Positions 24,584 through 33,383 of a stretch of 51,145 nt of DNA are shown in pieces (position 1 is the first letter of the stretch; each line of letters opens with the position of its first letter). Both the position numbers and the translations under genes were made by a program. The stretch is from Palleronia pelagia (GTDB lineage Bacteria; Pseudomonadota; Alphaproteobacteria; Rhodobacterales; Rhodobacteraceae): contig NZ_FOCM01000012.1 of the NCBI RefSeq assembly GCF_900110115.1, positions 1 to 51,145 of the forward strand, read 5' to 3'. The notes below the pieces were generated by a model that worked only from the letters and a program-made list of their open reading frames with translations, did no database searches and was not told where the DNA came from.

Positions 24584-25137
24584 CTGACACCACTCACCAC
24601 ACGACTCGTCGAGATTTTCTCTACTACGCGACTGCGGGAGCCGGAACTGTCGTCGCTGGGGCTGCCGCATGGCCTCTGATAAATCAGATGAACCCAACGG
24701 CCGATGTCCAAGCCCTATCACAGATACGGGTCGATATATAGGGAATCACGGAGGGGGCTCAGCTGACAGTGACATGGCGAGGCAAGCCTGTATTCATCAG
24801 AAACAGGACGGCGGCGGAGATCGAGGCGGCTCAACTTGAAGATCCGGCGGCGCTACCGGATCCAAACGCTCGGAACTCCAATCTCGAAGACGGTGCGTTG
24901 GCAACCGATGATAATCGCACCATAGGTGAGCGTGGTGACCTCATCGTGATGATCGGCGTCTGCACCCATCTAGGCTGTGTTCCGCTCGGCGAAGCCGGCG
25001 ACTTCGATGGCTGGTTTTGTCCCTGTCACGGATCGCACTACGACACGTCGGGTCGAATTCGAAAAGGGCCCGCGCCGGAGAACTTGGCAATCCCCAAGAC
25101 TTCGCTCGGCGATGATATGATCCTGGTGATTGGGTAA
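24580..25137 (+). pseudogene. petA: Rieske Fe-S subunit (cytochrome bc1 type), interrupted by an in-frame TAG
   Basis: Read through one stop this is a 185-residue bc1-type Rieske protein: Tat motif [31 protein letters not shown], then TAG at 24739-24741 (codon 54), then [20 protein letters not shown], and the cluster ligands [10 protein letters not shown] and CPCHGSHYD. Everything before and after is one frame. The lost residue is Ser in most relatives I recall; a Gln (CAG to TAG) is also possible. No cytochrome b or c1 gene is nearby, so the gene would have been a lone replacement subunit. The downstream part could start at a GTG (24769) but would lack the anchor. It may be a recent pseudogene. 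Confidence 0.88.
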
Positions 25138-25141
25138 CCTC

Positions 25142-25900
25142 TTGATAGCACGTAGAAACCTTTTGCTGGCGGCGGGCGGCGTGGCGCTGGTCGCAGCCTT
25201 CCAGAAAGGTCCGGACATTCTGGCGGCGTTCGGGTCCGAATTTGAATTTGAACCCTCCCCGGTCGATGGATTTCGCCAGATTGCCGGTGGAAGTTCATCG
25301 ACGGGCAGCTTCGATCCGTTCGTCGGTCTGGACCGGGACAAGGTTGCCATCCCGGCGGAATTGGTCGCCACGGTCGAACGCAACCTCTGTTCGACCTTGT
25401 TCGAAGATACCGGCACCGGCGATGTCCCGGTCGCGTCCTTTTCGGACTACAACTGCCCCTATTGTCGGATCCTGACCCGAGACCTGGGCAGGATCGCGCA
25501 GGAGGGCGGCGTCACCGTGTCGTGGCACGAACTTCCGCTTCTGGGCGAAACTTCGATCGCGGCTGCGAAAGCCGCACTGGCCGCGAAGCGTCAGGGGGCA
25601 TATACCGAATTTCATGAACGTTTGCTGCGAACAGCGTTCGTCACGACGCCGGAGTTTCTTCAGCTGATCGCGGATGACATAGGCGTCGACTACGAACAGC
25701 TTCGACAGGATATCGACAGTCCCGACGTCGAGGACGAACTGAAACGCAGCAAGACACTTGCGCAAATCTTTCGGTTTTCCGCGACACCAGCGATGGTCGT
25801 CGGGCGAACCGTGGTGATCGGCGTGGTTGGCGAAGCCAGGCTTCGAAGCCTGATCGAATTGGAACGACAGGAAGGACGCGTGGAAAGATGCTTTGTCTAG
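25142..25900 (+). CDS. DsbA-family thiol oxidoreductase, ScsC-like partner of ScsB
   Basis: A protein of about 252 residues, probably from the TTG at 25142 (IARRNLLLAAGGVALVAAF signal/anchor), with a linker, then a thioredoxin fold: FSDYNCPYCRILTRDL holding CPYC, an inserted helical domain (AAKAALAAKRQGAYTEFHERLL) and the cis-Pro motif FRFSATPAMVVGRT. It lies 16 bases upstream of scsB. In the Scs copper-tolerance system a DsbA-like ScsC is kept reduced by ScsB, and this gene order fits that pair. The start codon is uncertain because an earlier TTG at 25130 overlaps the Rieske stop. Confidence 0.85.
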   Translation: MIARRNLLLAAGGVALVAAFQKGPDILAAFGSEFEFEPSPVDGFRQIAGGSSSTGSFDPFVGLDRDKVAIPAELVATVERNLCSTLFEDTGTGDVPVASFSDYNCPYCRILTRDLGRIAQEGGVTVSWHELPLLGETSIAAAKAALAAKRQGAYTEFHERLLRTAFVTTPEFLQLIADDIGVDYEQLRQDIDSPDVEDELKRSKTLAQIFRFSATPAMVVGRTVVIGVVGEARLRSLIELERQEGRVERCFV

Positions 25901-25915
25901 GGATCGCGTTTTGAA

Positions 25916-27997
25916 ATGATGGCTCGAAACCTTGTCCGTGCGCTTTCGGTCGCACTGTTTCTGGCGTCTCCGATGCAGGCAGCGACATCGGAAACCGTAT
26001 CGAGCGGGCCGATCGACGCACAGCTGTTCGTCGCGGAGGACGGCATCGCGCCCGATGCCTCGACCCTGTCGGCAGCCCTCCGCATCGAACTCGAGGAAGG
26101 CTGGAAGACTTACTGGCGCTCGCCCGGCGAAGTCGGGATTCCCCCGACCGTGAATTGGGAAGCGTCGAAGAACGTTGCCGAGGTCGAGTTTCTTTGGCCG
26201 GCTCCCGAACGGTTCAGGGCCTTCGGGATCGAAAATTTCGGCTACAAGGATGAAGTCGCCTTTCCGCTGCGGATTTCGCTGCAGGAACCGGGCGTGCCGA
26301 CGCGCCTGGCCGGGACGGTCGATTTGCTGGTCTGTTCCGATATCTGTGTGCCGGAGAGCTTCGATCTCGCGCTGGATATCCCTGCGGGAACCGGCATCGA
26401 CCGCGTCTCGGCCGAATTGATCGCAGCGGCCAACAACCGCGTCCCGGATGCGGGCGGCGCGGGAATGGGGGACGCGCAAGCGTTTATCGATACGGACGGC
26501 CAGACGCTGACCGTCCAGATCCAGTCCGAAGTTCCGTTCAGGACGCCGGATGTATTCGCCGAGCTTGGCAGCTTCACCGCCTTCGGCGCGCCGGATATAC
26601 GGCTGGGCGACGGCGACCGGACGCTCTGGGCCAGCGTGCCGATACTCGCCCGTCAGGATGACGTCCGTGACATCGCCCTGACCGTCACCGACGGGGACCG
26701 CGCAAGTACCATCGTCCCCGATTGGACAGAACGCGCCCCGCCGCCGCCCTTCACAATCGCGACCGCCGCGCCCGGTATCGGAACGCTTGCCTGGATCGCC
26801 CTGGTGGCCCTGTTGGGCGGTGCCATATTGAACGTCATGCCCTGCGTCCTGCCGGTCCTGTCGATCAAGGTCGCATCGGCGATGCAGGCACGCGCCCGTG
26901 GCGAAGACCATGTGCGACGCGGCTTTCTTGTCTCGGCATCGGGCGTCCTGGCCTTCATGTGGCTGCTGGCGGCCGCCCTTATCGCGCTGAAGGCGGCAGG
27001 CTATGCCGTCGGCTGGGGGTTGCAGTTCCAGAACCCGGTCTTCCTGGTGGCGATGATCGTCGTGCTCGTCCTTTTTGCGGCAAATCTCTTTGGCGTGTTC
27101 GAGATCTCGCTGCCGCAATCCTGGATGACGCGGCTTGCCCGCGAAGAAGGCCGGTCGGGCCATGCCGGGGATTTCGCGACCGGTGCGTTCGCCGCGATCC
27201 TCGCGACCCCCTGCTCCGCCCCGCTGCTGGGCACCGCGGTCGCCTTCTCCTTGGCGGGCCGCGCGCTGGATGTCTTCGTGGTCTTCACCGCGCTGGGTGT
27301 CGGACTGGCGCTTCCGTATCTCGCACTCGCGGCACGACCGGGCCTTGTGCGCCGTTTGCCGAAGCCGGGTCCGTGGATGATTGCGCTCAAGGCCGTGCTG
27401 GGATCGCTGCTGGCGCTGACCGCGGCATGGCTGCTTTGGGTGCTATCGGGCGTGGCCGGCGTTTCGACGTTCCGTATCGTTGCGGGCGCATCGGTGCTGT
27501 TGCTGGTCGTTCTCGCCCTGTCGTCGCGTCTGCCGCGCAATCTGGCCGTCGGCACCGCCCTGGCCGTCGTGGCGGGAACGTTGGCGGTTCCGGTCCTTGT
27601 GCCCCAAGACACCGCGCAGGCGTCCATCGCCACGAACTGGGTGCCCTTCGACCGCGCCGAAATCCCGGTTCACGTATCCCGGGGCCATGTGGTCTTTGTG
27701 GATGTCACCGCGGATTGGTGCCTGACCTGCAAGGCGAACAAGGCGCTTGTCCTGGACCGCGGCGCGGTGTCCGGGGCGCTGGCCCGTCAGGACGTCATCG
27801 CGATGCAGGCCGATTGGACGCGACCGGATCCGGCAATCGGGCGGTATCTGGAGGCCAATGGCCGCTACGGAATACCGTTCAACGCCGTCTACGGGCCGGG
27901 GGCGCCCGAAGGGATCGCCCTTCCCGAACTGCTGACCGAAGCCGCCGTGATGGACGCACTGGATACGGCATCCGACCGCATCGTCGCCGAACGCTGA
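25916..27997 (+). CDS. scsB: ScsB-type thiol:disulfide interchange protein (DsbD superfamily)
   Basis: A 693-residue protein: signal peptide (ALSVALFLASPMQAATS), an N-terminal periplasmic domain with WKTYWRSPGEVGIPP and the Cys pair LVCSDICVPE, a membrane domain with paired Cys helices (NVMPCVLPVLSIK and LATPCSAPLLGTA), and a C-terminal thioredoxin domain with DVTADWCLTCKANK. This order is that of ScsB/DsbD, which carry electrons from cytosolic thioredoxin to periplasmic partners. The suppressor-of-copper-sensitivity context, with ScsC directly upstream, favours ScsB. It ends the operon one base before the convergent channel gene. Confidence 0.93.
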   Translation: MMARNLVRALSVALFLASPMQAATSETVSSGPIDAQLFVAEDGIAPDASTLSAALRIELEEGWKTYWRSPGEVGIPPTVNWEASKNVAEVEFLWPAPERFRAFGIENFGYKDEVAFPLRISLQEPGVPTRLAGTVDLLVCSDICVPESFDLALDIPAGTGIDRVSAELIAAANNRVPDAGGAGMGDAQAFIDTDGQTLTVQIQSEVPFRTPDVFAELGSFTAFGAPDIRLGDGDRTLWASVPILARQDDVRDIALTVTDGDRASTIVPDWTERAPPPPFTIATAAPGIGTLAWIALVALLGGAILNVMPCVLPVLSIKVASAMQARARGEDHVRRGFLVSASGVLAFMWLLAAALIALKAAGYAVGWGLQFQNPVFLVAMIVVLVLFAANLFGVFEISLPQSWMTRLAREEGRSGHAGDFATGAFAAILATPCSAPLLGTAVAFSLAGRALDVFVVFTALGVGLALPYLALAARPGLVRRLPKPGPWMIALKAVLGSLLALTAAWLLWVLSGVAGVSTFRIVAGASVLLLVVLALSSRLPRNLAVGTALAVVAGTLAVPVLVPQDTAQASIATNWVPFDRAEIPVHVSRGHVVFVDVTADWCLTCKANKALVLDRGAVSGALARQDVIAMQADWTRPDPAIGRYLEANGRYGIPFNAVYGPGAPEGIALPELLTEAAVMDALDTASDRIVAER

Positions 27998-27998
27998 G

Positions 27999-28445
27999 TC
28001 AGCCCCGTGGCCGGAATGGGTTCCGGCCGCTCATGATCTGAAGCAGGAAACTGCCCGAAGCGGTTATCAAAAGAAACCCGTGAAACGCTTCGAGCGCTGC
28101 CATGAAGCGCAGATGCCCGGACGGGATGAGATCGCCCCGTCCAAGCGTCGTGTAGTTCACCATCGAGAAATAGAAATAGTCCATGAAGGTCAGATCGGCA
28201 CCGCGATCGCAGCCGGTCGCGCGAAGATCGCCCAGTTCGAAACCATGCGCTGCAACCCACAGGCCGGACGCATAGACCAGCGCCTCCACAAGGTGGGCGA
28301 CGGTGAGCGCCGCTACGCCCAGTGCCAGACATCGGCCCGGATGCAGGGCAGGATTGACCGCGTCCGAAACCCTCCGCAAAGCCACGTAGTGGACCGCGGT
28401 GTTCATGGATATTAGGACGGCGGAGATCAGAATGGCGTTGAGCAT
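27999..28445 (-). CDS. Two-helix potassium-channel-like protein
   Basis: A 148-residue membrane protein with three to four hydrophobic stretches. The pore-like segment YFYFSMVNYTTLGRGDLIPS lies between two helices, as in two-TM ion channels (Ion_trans_2), with TTLGRGD in the place of the K+ filter TVGYGD. The Tyr-to-Arg change makes K+ selectivity uncertain. It ends one base from the convergent scsB stop and lies 32 bases downstream of L,D-transpeptidase copy 4, in the ccm operon. A membrane-potential or ion role during copper stress is speculative. Confidence 0.78.
   Translation of the reverse strand: MLNAILISAVLISMNTAVHYVALRRVSDAVNPALHPGRCLALGVAALTVAHLVEALVYASGLWVAAHGFELGDLRATGCDRGADLTFMDYFYFSMVNYTTLGRGDLIPSGHLRFMAALEAFHGFLLITASGSFLLQIMSGRNPFRPRG
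28009..28028. other. Perfect hairpin between convergent operons
   Basis: GGCCGGAA, loop TGGG, TTCCGGCC: an 8-bp GC-rich stem in the last codons of the channel gene, directly beyond the scsB stop. No T-run follows on either strand, so termination is only possible. Confidence 0.35.
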
Positions 28446-28477
28446 TCAAGCAACTCAATACCACCGCCGAGGGAAGC

Positions 28478-29101
28478 TCAATATAGGCCGAAATTCTCGG
28501 GCTGGGGATGCAGCACGACCCGTGTTCCGATCGGCACGCGATCGTAGAAGTCTACGATCTGGTCGTTGATCAGGCGTGCGCATCCATTGGACACCGCGCG
28601 GGCCAGTGTTTCGGGCAGATGCGTTCCGTGGATCCTGAGCAGGGTATCCCCGCGACCGGGTTGGAAAAGATAAAGCGCGCGCGCCCCCAGCGGGTTTTCC
28701 AGACCGCCCGGAACGCCGTCACGGTACTGTTCGTAAACTTCGGGCTCCCGGCGCAGCATCCCGGGCGTCGGTGTCCAGCGTGGAAATCGCCGTTTCATGC
28801 CGACGTAGAATTCACCTTCCTCATACAAGCCCGGCCGCCCGACGCCGACGGTGTAGCGAATCGCCTGCCCATCCGGCAACGTCCAATAGAGCGCGAATTC
28901 CCATGGATAGACGTGGATTTCATCCGGGCGCAGATCCAGATGTTCGATTGAAACCCGCTGCGGAAGATGCTCGTCTGGCACGTCGTAGGTCGGCACAACC
29001 GGTTCGGCCTCGACATGCGCGGCGGCAAGTCCCGGCCGCAGGAGCGTCGCGGCAGCCGCACCGCGGATGAAGGTTCTTCTGTCGGTCATGAGCCTATTCA
29101 T
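28478..29101 (-). CDS. L,D-transpeptidase (ErfK/YbiS family), copy 4
   Basis: A 207-residue exported protein with a Tat signal (TDRRTFIRGAAAATLLRPG). It has the ErfK-type middle motif RRFPRWTPTPGMLRREPEVY and the catalytic region LRIHGTHLPE and AVSNGCARLIND. It lies 11 bases downstream of ccmI on the same strand, so it is carried on the ccmF-G-H-I transcript. An L,D-transpeptidase inside a cytochrome-maturation operon is unusual and is best explained by shared copper induction. Confidence 0.92.
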   Translation of the reverse strand: MNRLMTDRRTFIRGAAAATLLRPGLAAAHVEAEPVVPTYDVPDEHLPQRVSIEHLDLRPDEIHVYPWEFALYWTLPDGQAIRYTVGVGRPGLYEEGEFYVGMKRRFPRWTPTPGMLRREPEVYEQYRDGVPGGLENPLGARALYLFQPGRGDTLLRIHGTHLPETLARAVSNGCARLINDQIVDFYDRVPIGTRVVLHPQPENFGLY

Positions 29102-29112
29102 CGACTCGAGTT

Positions 29113-30252
29113 TCAGTTTCCGAGAGCTTCACGAATGACGATCCGCCGAGGGTCGTCGGGGGAAAGGTTCTCTATTAATTTCTGCGCGCTCTCATACGCC
29201 AAGATCGATTCCTCCAGCTCGCCGAGAACGTCATAGGCCCGCCCCAACCTCAGCCAGCCGTCAAGGTCGTCCGGGTTCTCTTCCAGACGCGCCGCCAGCC
29301 CATCGACCATCGACCGGATGAAGGCCCCCCGGTCCTCCTCGCTCAGTTCGGAGGCGGCGGCGATGTCGTCTTGGCTTGGCCCGCGCATCGTCGGCGCGTA
29401 GTCGGCCAGGGAAATCCGGTCGGCACCGATCTGGTCACCCAGATAATTCGCCCGCACCACGAAGCTTTCCATCCAGGGCTGGAAGCCGTTCGCCGCATTC
29501 AACCTGCTCAGCAAAAGATCGCGCGCCTCCTGCCGCGCCCCCGCTTGTTCCAGCGCCACGGTCTTGTAGTAGGTCGCTGCCGGATTGCCCGGGTCGAGCG
29601 CCGCCGCTCGGTCGATCGCGGTTTCCGCCTCCGGGGTGACAATGCCGCCCTCGGCCTCGATCAGAGCTTCGGAATAAAGCGAAAAGGTGGCCGATGTGGC
29701 ATCCGATCGATCCAAGAGGCGCGCGTAGGCCGATGCGGCCCGGTCCGGTTGGCCAAGCCGGGAATAGACGCCTGCCAGAAGCAACCAGCCCTCGGTCGGG
29801 CCGCCATCCGGATCACTTTCCAGTCGTTCGCGCAATCGTTCGGCAAGTTCCGCGATCTCGGCGGCATCCGCGCGTTCGCCGGCGCGATCGGCCAGTGTGA
29901 GGCTCGGCACCTGTGGCGTGCCGGTGACTGCGTAGAGCGCGGCACCGAAAAGCGGTATCGCGACCGCCGCGGCCAAAACGGCCGCCCGCCCCGACCCTGT
30001 TGCCATCGGACCGCGGTCCGGGCTGCGCGACAGGGCAAGCATCCGGCGCTTGATCTCCACCTCGGCAGATTGCGCCTCGGTGTCCGAGATCAATTCACGT
30101 TCGCGATCCCGACTCACCTCGGCAAGCTGGTCGGTCAGAATCGCCATCGCGCTTTTTTCGCGACTGACGTCGTTGCTCGGCCCGCGCAGCGACGGAAACG
30201 CGACAGCGGCTCCGGCGAGGATCGCGAGAAGTATCAGGAAGACCCAGATCAT
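29113..30252 (-). CDS. ccmI: Cytochrome c maturation protein CcmI (TPR protein)
   Basis: A 379-residue protein started at 30252 (MIWVFLILLAILAGAAVAF), with a first membrane helix, a cytosolic leucine-rich segment, a second helix (AAVLAAAVAIPLFGAALYAV about residues 90-110) and a C-terminal periplasmic TPR domain (GWLLLAGVYSRLGQPDRA and GWLRLGRAYDVLGELEES). CcmI holds apocytochrome c for CcmF/H. The start overlaps the ccmH stop (ATGA). The longer frame to 30399 overlaps ccmH and is rejected. Confidence 0.93.
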   Translation of the reverse strand: MIWVFLILLAILAGAAVAFPSLRGPSNDVSREKSAMAILTDQLAEVSRDRERELISDTEAQSAEVEIKRRMLALSRSPDRGPMATGSGRAAVLAAAVAIPLFGAALYAVTGTPQVPSLTLADRAGERADAAEIAELAERLRERLESDPDGGPTEGWLLLAGVYSRLGQPDRAASAYARLLDRSDATSATFSLYSEALIEAEGGIVTPEAETAIDRAAALDPGNPAATYYKTVALEQAGARQEARDLLLSRLNAANGFQPWMESFVVRANYLGDQIGADRISLADYAPTMRGPSQDDIAAASELSEEDRGAFIRSMVDGLAARLEENPDDLDGWLRLGRAYDVLGELEESILAYESAQKLIENLSPDDPRRIVIREALGN

Positions 30253-30713
30253 TGCCCGTCCCCCTGACGCGACAGGAAAGCATCCAGTTCCACGGTTTCT
30301 TCTTCGGACAAGGCATCGCCAGTCCGCTGTCGCCGCCCGCGCAGTGCCACGGTCACGCCGATCGCTCCCCCCAGGAAGATAACCGCCGGCGCCAGCCACA
30401 ATGCATAGGTGGTCGGTTTCCAGGGAGGGCGGAAAAGAACGAAATCGCCGTAACGGGCGACGATGTAATCCAGAACCTCCTGATCCGTGTCTCCGGCGAC
30501 AAGCCGTTCACGCACCAGAAGCCTCAGGTCCCGCGCGACACCCGCATTCGAGCTGTCGATGGATTCGTTCTGGCACACGACGCAACGCAACTCGGCCGAA
30601 AGACCGCGCGCTCGCGCCTCAAGCGCGGGGTCGTCGAGTATCTCGTCGGGTTCGACAGCGGCCGCGACGGTGGCGACGACCGCAAACAGGACGGCGCAGA
30701 TCAGATGCCTCAT
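30249..30713 (-). CDS. ccmH: Cytochrome c maturation protein CcmH
   Basis: A 154-residue protein with a signal peptide (LICAVLFAVVATVAAAV), the redox motif LRCVVCQNESIDSSNA (LRCxxCQ) and a C-terminal membrane helix (YALWLAPAVIFLGGAIGVTVAL). CcmH reduces the heme-binding Cys pair of apocytochrome c together with CcmG. It overlaps both neighbours by ATGA, so ccmG, ccmH and ccmI are translationally coupled. Confidence 0.95.
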   Translation of the reverse strand: MRHLICAVLFAVVATVAAAVEPDEILDDPALEARARGLSAELRCVVCQNESIDSSNAGVARDLRLLVRERLVAGDTDQEVLDYIVARYGDFVLFRPPWKPTTYALWLAPAVIFLGGAIGVTVALRGRRQRTGDALSEEETVELDAFLSRQGDGQ

Positions 30714-31264
30714 GATGCCGCTCCGGCTGCCGCTGCCAACGCGGACCTGACCCTGGCCAGATCGTCAGCCGCCACGATCGGACCGACATGACGATAAACG
30801 ACAGTGCCCGCCGTATCGATCACAAACGTTTCCGGGACGCCGGAAACGCCCCATTCGATCCCGGCCCGTCCCGACAGGTCCGACCCGATACGGTCGTAGG
30901 GGTTGCCAAGATCGCGCAGCCATTGGGCCGCATCCTCGGGCTTGTCCTTGTAGTTCAGACCCATGAGGGGGACCCCTTCTTCCTGAACCAGCCGCGTCAG
31001 GACCGCGTGTTCGGCCCGGCAAGGCACGCACCAGGATGCGAACACGTTGACGAGTGCCGGTCTTTCCAGGTTCGACAGATCGGCCCTGGAAAGACCGGGA
31101 ACACCCGCGCCCTCGACCGGCGGCAAGTCGAATTCCGGGGCGGGCTGGGACAGCAGCACCGTTGGAACGGCACCGGGGTCGCGGTCGGGGTCGAGCCCCC
31201 AGAAAAAAGCCGCGCCGATGACCAAGGCGACCACGACAGGCAATGCGATCAGAAAACGGGCCAT
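30710..31264 (-). CDS. ccmG: Thiol:disulfide interchange protein CcmG (DsbE)
   Basis: A 184-residue anchored thioredoxin-fold protein started at 31264 (MARFLIALPVVVALVIGAAF). It carries the CcmG-specific PALVNVFASWCVPCRAEHAV (WCVPC), GLNYKDKPEDAAQWL and the cis-Pro GVPETFVID. It keeps apocytochrome Cys residues reduced in the periplasm. The frame to 31324 overlaps ccmF and is not the start. Confidence 0.94.
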   Translation of the reverse strand: MARFLIALPVVVALVIGAAFFWGLDPDRDPGAVPTVLLSQPAPEFDLPPVEGAGVPGLSRADLSNLERPALVNVFASWCVPCRAEHAVLTRLVQEEGVPLMGLNYKDKPEDAAQWLRDLGNPYDRIGSDLSGRAGIEWGVSGVPETFVIDTAGTVVYRHVGPIVAADDLARVRSALAAAAGAAS

Positions 31265-31268
31265 CCGA

Positions 31269-33272
31269 TCATTCCGCCGGAGTGGCGCCGACCGGCGGCG
31301 TCGCGACCGTACGTCGCGGCGCACCGACCCGCAGGCGGCGGTCCGACAGGGACAGGATACCGCCCACGACCAACATTACGGTCCCGAGCCAGATGAACCC
31401 GACAAGCGGTTCGTAGAGGATGCGCAAGGTCCATTTTCCGGCCGCAAGCGATTTCTCATCCGACGGGGCGCTGATCGACGCATATAGATCACCCGCGACC
31501 GTCGAACGGATGGCCGCTTCGGTCGTTTGCGAATTCGCGACCGGATAGCTTCGCCGCTCGGGGCGCAGAACCGTGACAGGTTCTCCGTCGCGCGTGACGA
31601 TCAGCGTGCCGGTGTCAGAGATATAGTTCGGCCCCCGCAGACGCTCGACCCCCTCAAAGCGGATATCGAAGCCCGCAATGGCGACTTCCGTGCCGGGTTC
31701 GCCGAACTTGATGACCTCTTCCTTCCAGGCGCTGGAGCCGGTGAAGCCGATGATGCAGACGGCCAATCCGGCATGGGCCAGCGTCATGCCATGCGCGGCG
31801 CGGGGAAGTCCCTTGGCGCGCCGCCAGCTGTCGGCCAGGGGCACCGCGCCCAGCTTTATTCTAAGGGACCATTCGCGAAGCGTGGCGAACAGAAGCCAGA
31901 CGGCCGCCGCTATCGCCAGAACAGCGAGGGCGGGGCCGCCGGTATCAACGTACCACGCCCCCAAGGCCGCCAGCGCCGTCAGACCGGCAACCCACTTCAG
32001 CCGCGACAGCACGCCGGGCAGGTCTGCGCGTTTCCACGACAGAAGAGGTCCGACCGCCATGATCGCGACAAGCGGCAGCATGATCGGAATGAAGCTTGCA
32101 TTGAAGAAGGGCGGCCCGACCGAGATTTTCTCGTCCGCGATCGCCTCGACGAAGAGCGGATAGAGCGTGCCGAACAGAACCACGGCTGTCGCGGTCGCCA
32201 GAAGCAGGTTGTTGATGAGAAGCCCGCCCTCGCGGCTGATCGGGGCGAACAGCCCGCCGGCCTCGAGCTTGGGCGCGCGCGCCGCATAGAGGGTCAGCGA
32301 CCCGACGATCGTGATGCCAAGCAGGCCGAGGATGTACAGGCCGCGCTCGGGGTCGACAGCGAAGGCGTGCACGCTGGTGAGCAGTCCGGACCGGACGATA
32401 AAAGTGCCCAGCAGAGACAGCGAGAATGTCAGGATCGCCAGCAGGATCGTCCAGCTTTTGAACGCATCCCGCTTCTCGGTCACGATCGCGGAGTGCAGCA
32501 GGGCCGTGCCGAGAAGCCAGGGCATGAAACTGACATTCTCAACCGGATCCCAGAACCACCAGCCGCCCCAGCCAAGTTCGTAATACGCCCACCAGGAGCC
32601 CAGGGCGATGCCCGCGGTCAGGCTGGTCCAGGCCGCAAGCGTCCAGGGCCGGACCCAGCGCGCCCATGCCGGGTCGACGCGCCCTTCGATCAGGGCGGCA
32701 ACCGCGAAGCTGAAGACGATCGAAAATCCGACATAGCCGATGTAGAGAAGCGGCGGATGCAGCGCGAGACCGAAATCCTGCAGCAGCGGGTTCAGATCCT
32801 GGCCGTCCATCGGTGGCGGAAAGACGCGTTCGAACGGGTTCGACGTGAACAGAAGGAACGTAAGGAACCCGACGCTGATCCAGGCCTGAACGCTCAGCGT
32901 CCGGGCTTTCAAACCATCGGGCACGTTGCGCCCCAGCGTCGCGACCCCTGCCCCGAACACCGCAAGAATCAGGACCCAGAGCACCAGTGACCCCTCGTGA
33001 CTGCCCCAGGTGCCCGCAACCTTGAAGAGCATGGGCTTCAGGGAATGCGAGTTCTCCACCACGTTCCGGACGGTAAAGTCGCTGACGACGAAGGACCGCA
33101 TGAGCGCCAAGAATGCGACGCCAACCAACCCTACCTGCACGACGGACGTGGTCACGGCGCTTTGCATCCAGAGCGCGTTGTTCCGTGCGGCGCCCATGAT
33201 CGGAAGGACCGACTGTACCACGGCCGCCATCAATGCGAGGATCAGCGCGAAATGTCCGAGTTCGGGAATCAT
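31269..33272 (-). CDS. ccmF: Heme lyase subunit CcmF
   Basis: A 667-residue polytopic protein with about 14 helices. The heme-handling WWD motif is present (GWGGWWFWDPVENVSFMP), as are LHPPLLYIGYVGF and TWGSHEGSLVLWVL, and periplasmic His residues typical of CcmF. It ligates heme to apocytochrome c with CcmH and CcmI. It is the first gene of a minus-strand operon ccmF-G-H-I-L,D-transpeptidase-channel. A CueR-like box lies upstream (33294-33324). No ccmABCDE genes are in the window, so heme supply must come from the host set. Confidence 0.96.
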   Translation of the reverse strand: MIPELGHFALILALMAAVVQSVLPIMGAARNNALWMQSAVTTSVVQVGLVGVAFLALMRSFVVSDFTVRNVVENSHSLKPMLFKVAGTWGSHEGSLVLWVLILAVFGAGVATLGRNVPDGLKARTLSVQAWISVGFLTFLLFTSNPFERVFPPPMDGQDLNPLLQDFGLALHPPLLYIGYVGFSIVFSFAVAALIEGRVDPAWARWVRPWTLAAWTSLTAGIALGSWWAYYELGWGGWWFWDPVENVSFMPWLLGTALLHSAIVTEKRDAFKSWTILLAILTFSLSLLGTFIVRSGLLTSVHAFAVDPERGLYILGLLGITIVGSLTLYAARAPKLEAGGLFAPISREGGLLINNLLLATATAVVLFGTLYPLFVEAIADEKISVGPPFFNASFIPIMLPLVAIMAVGPLLSWKRADLPGVLSRLKWVAGLTALAALGAWYVDTGGPALAVLAIAAAVWLLFATLREWSLRIKLGAVPLADSWRRAKGLPRAAHGMTLAHAGLAVCIIGFTGSSAWKEEVIKFGEPGTEVAIAGFDIRFEGVERLRGPNYISDTGTLIVTRDGEPVTVLRPERRSYPVANSQTTEAAIRSTVAGDLYASISAPSDEKSLAAGKWTLRILYEPLVGFIWLGTVMLVVGGILSLSDRRLRVGAPRRTVATPPVGATPAE

Positions 33273-33293
33273 GATCTCACCTCTTTTCGGGGC

Positions 33294-33324
33294 TGCCTGC
33301 CGGGTTCCGCTGCGGGAAGGTCAA
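33294..33324 (-). promoter_or_regulatory. CueR-like operator upstream of ccmF
   Basis: Minus strand: TTGACC (33324-33319) and then TTCCCGCAGCGGAA in a 19-base spacer; the hexamer at the -10 position (CAGGCA) is weak. The TTCC-N6-GGAA layout equals the copA box. Confidence 0.6.
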
Positions 33325-33383
33325 GTCAGCTTGTATGCACAAGGACGTTGAACAGAATGACAAGTCTGTGACTGATCCGATCC

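Noticed and set aside
25295-27163. A 622-codon minus-strand frame
   Set aside because: It is antisense to ScsC and ScsB, which have clear motifs; composition is that of a GC-rich shadow.
31527-32990. A 487-codon plus-strand frame
   Set aside because: Antisense to CcmF and low in hydrophobic order; no ribosome-binding site or family motif.
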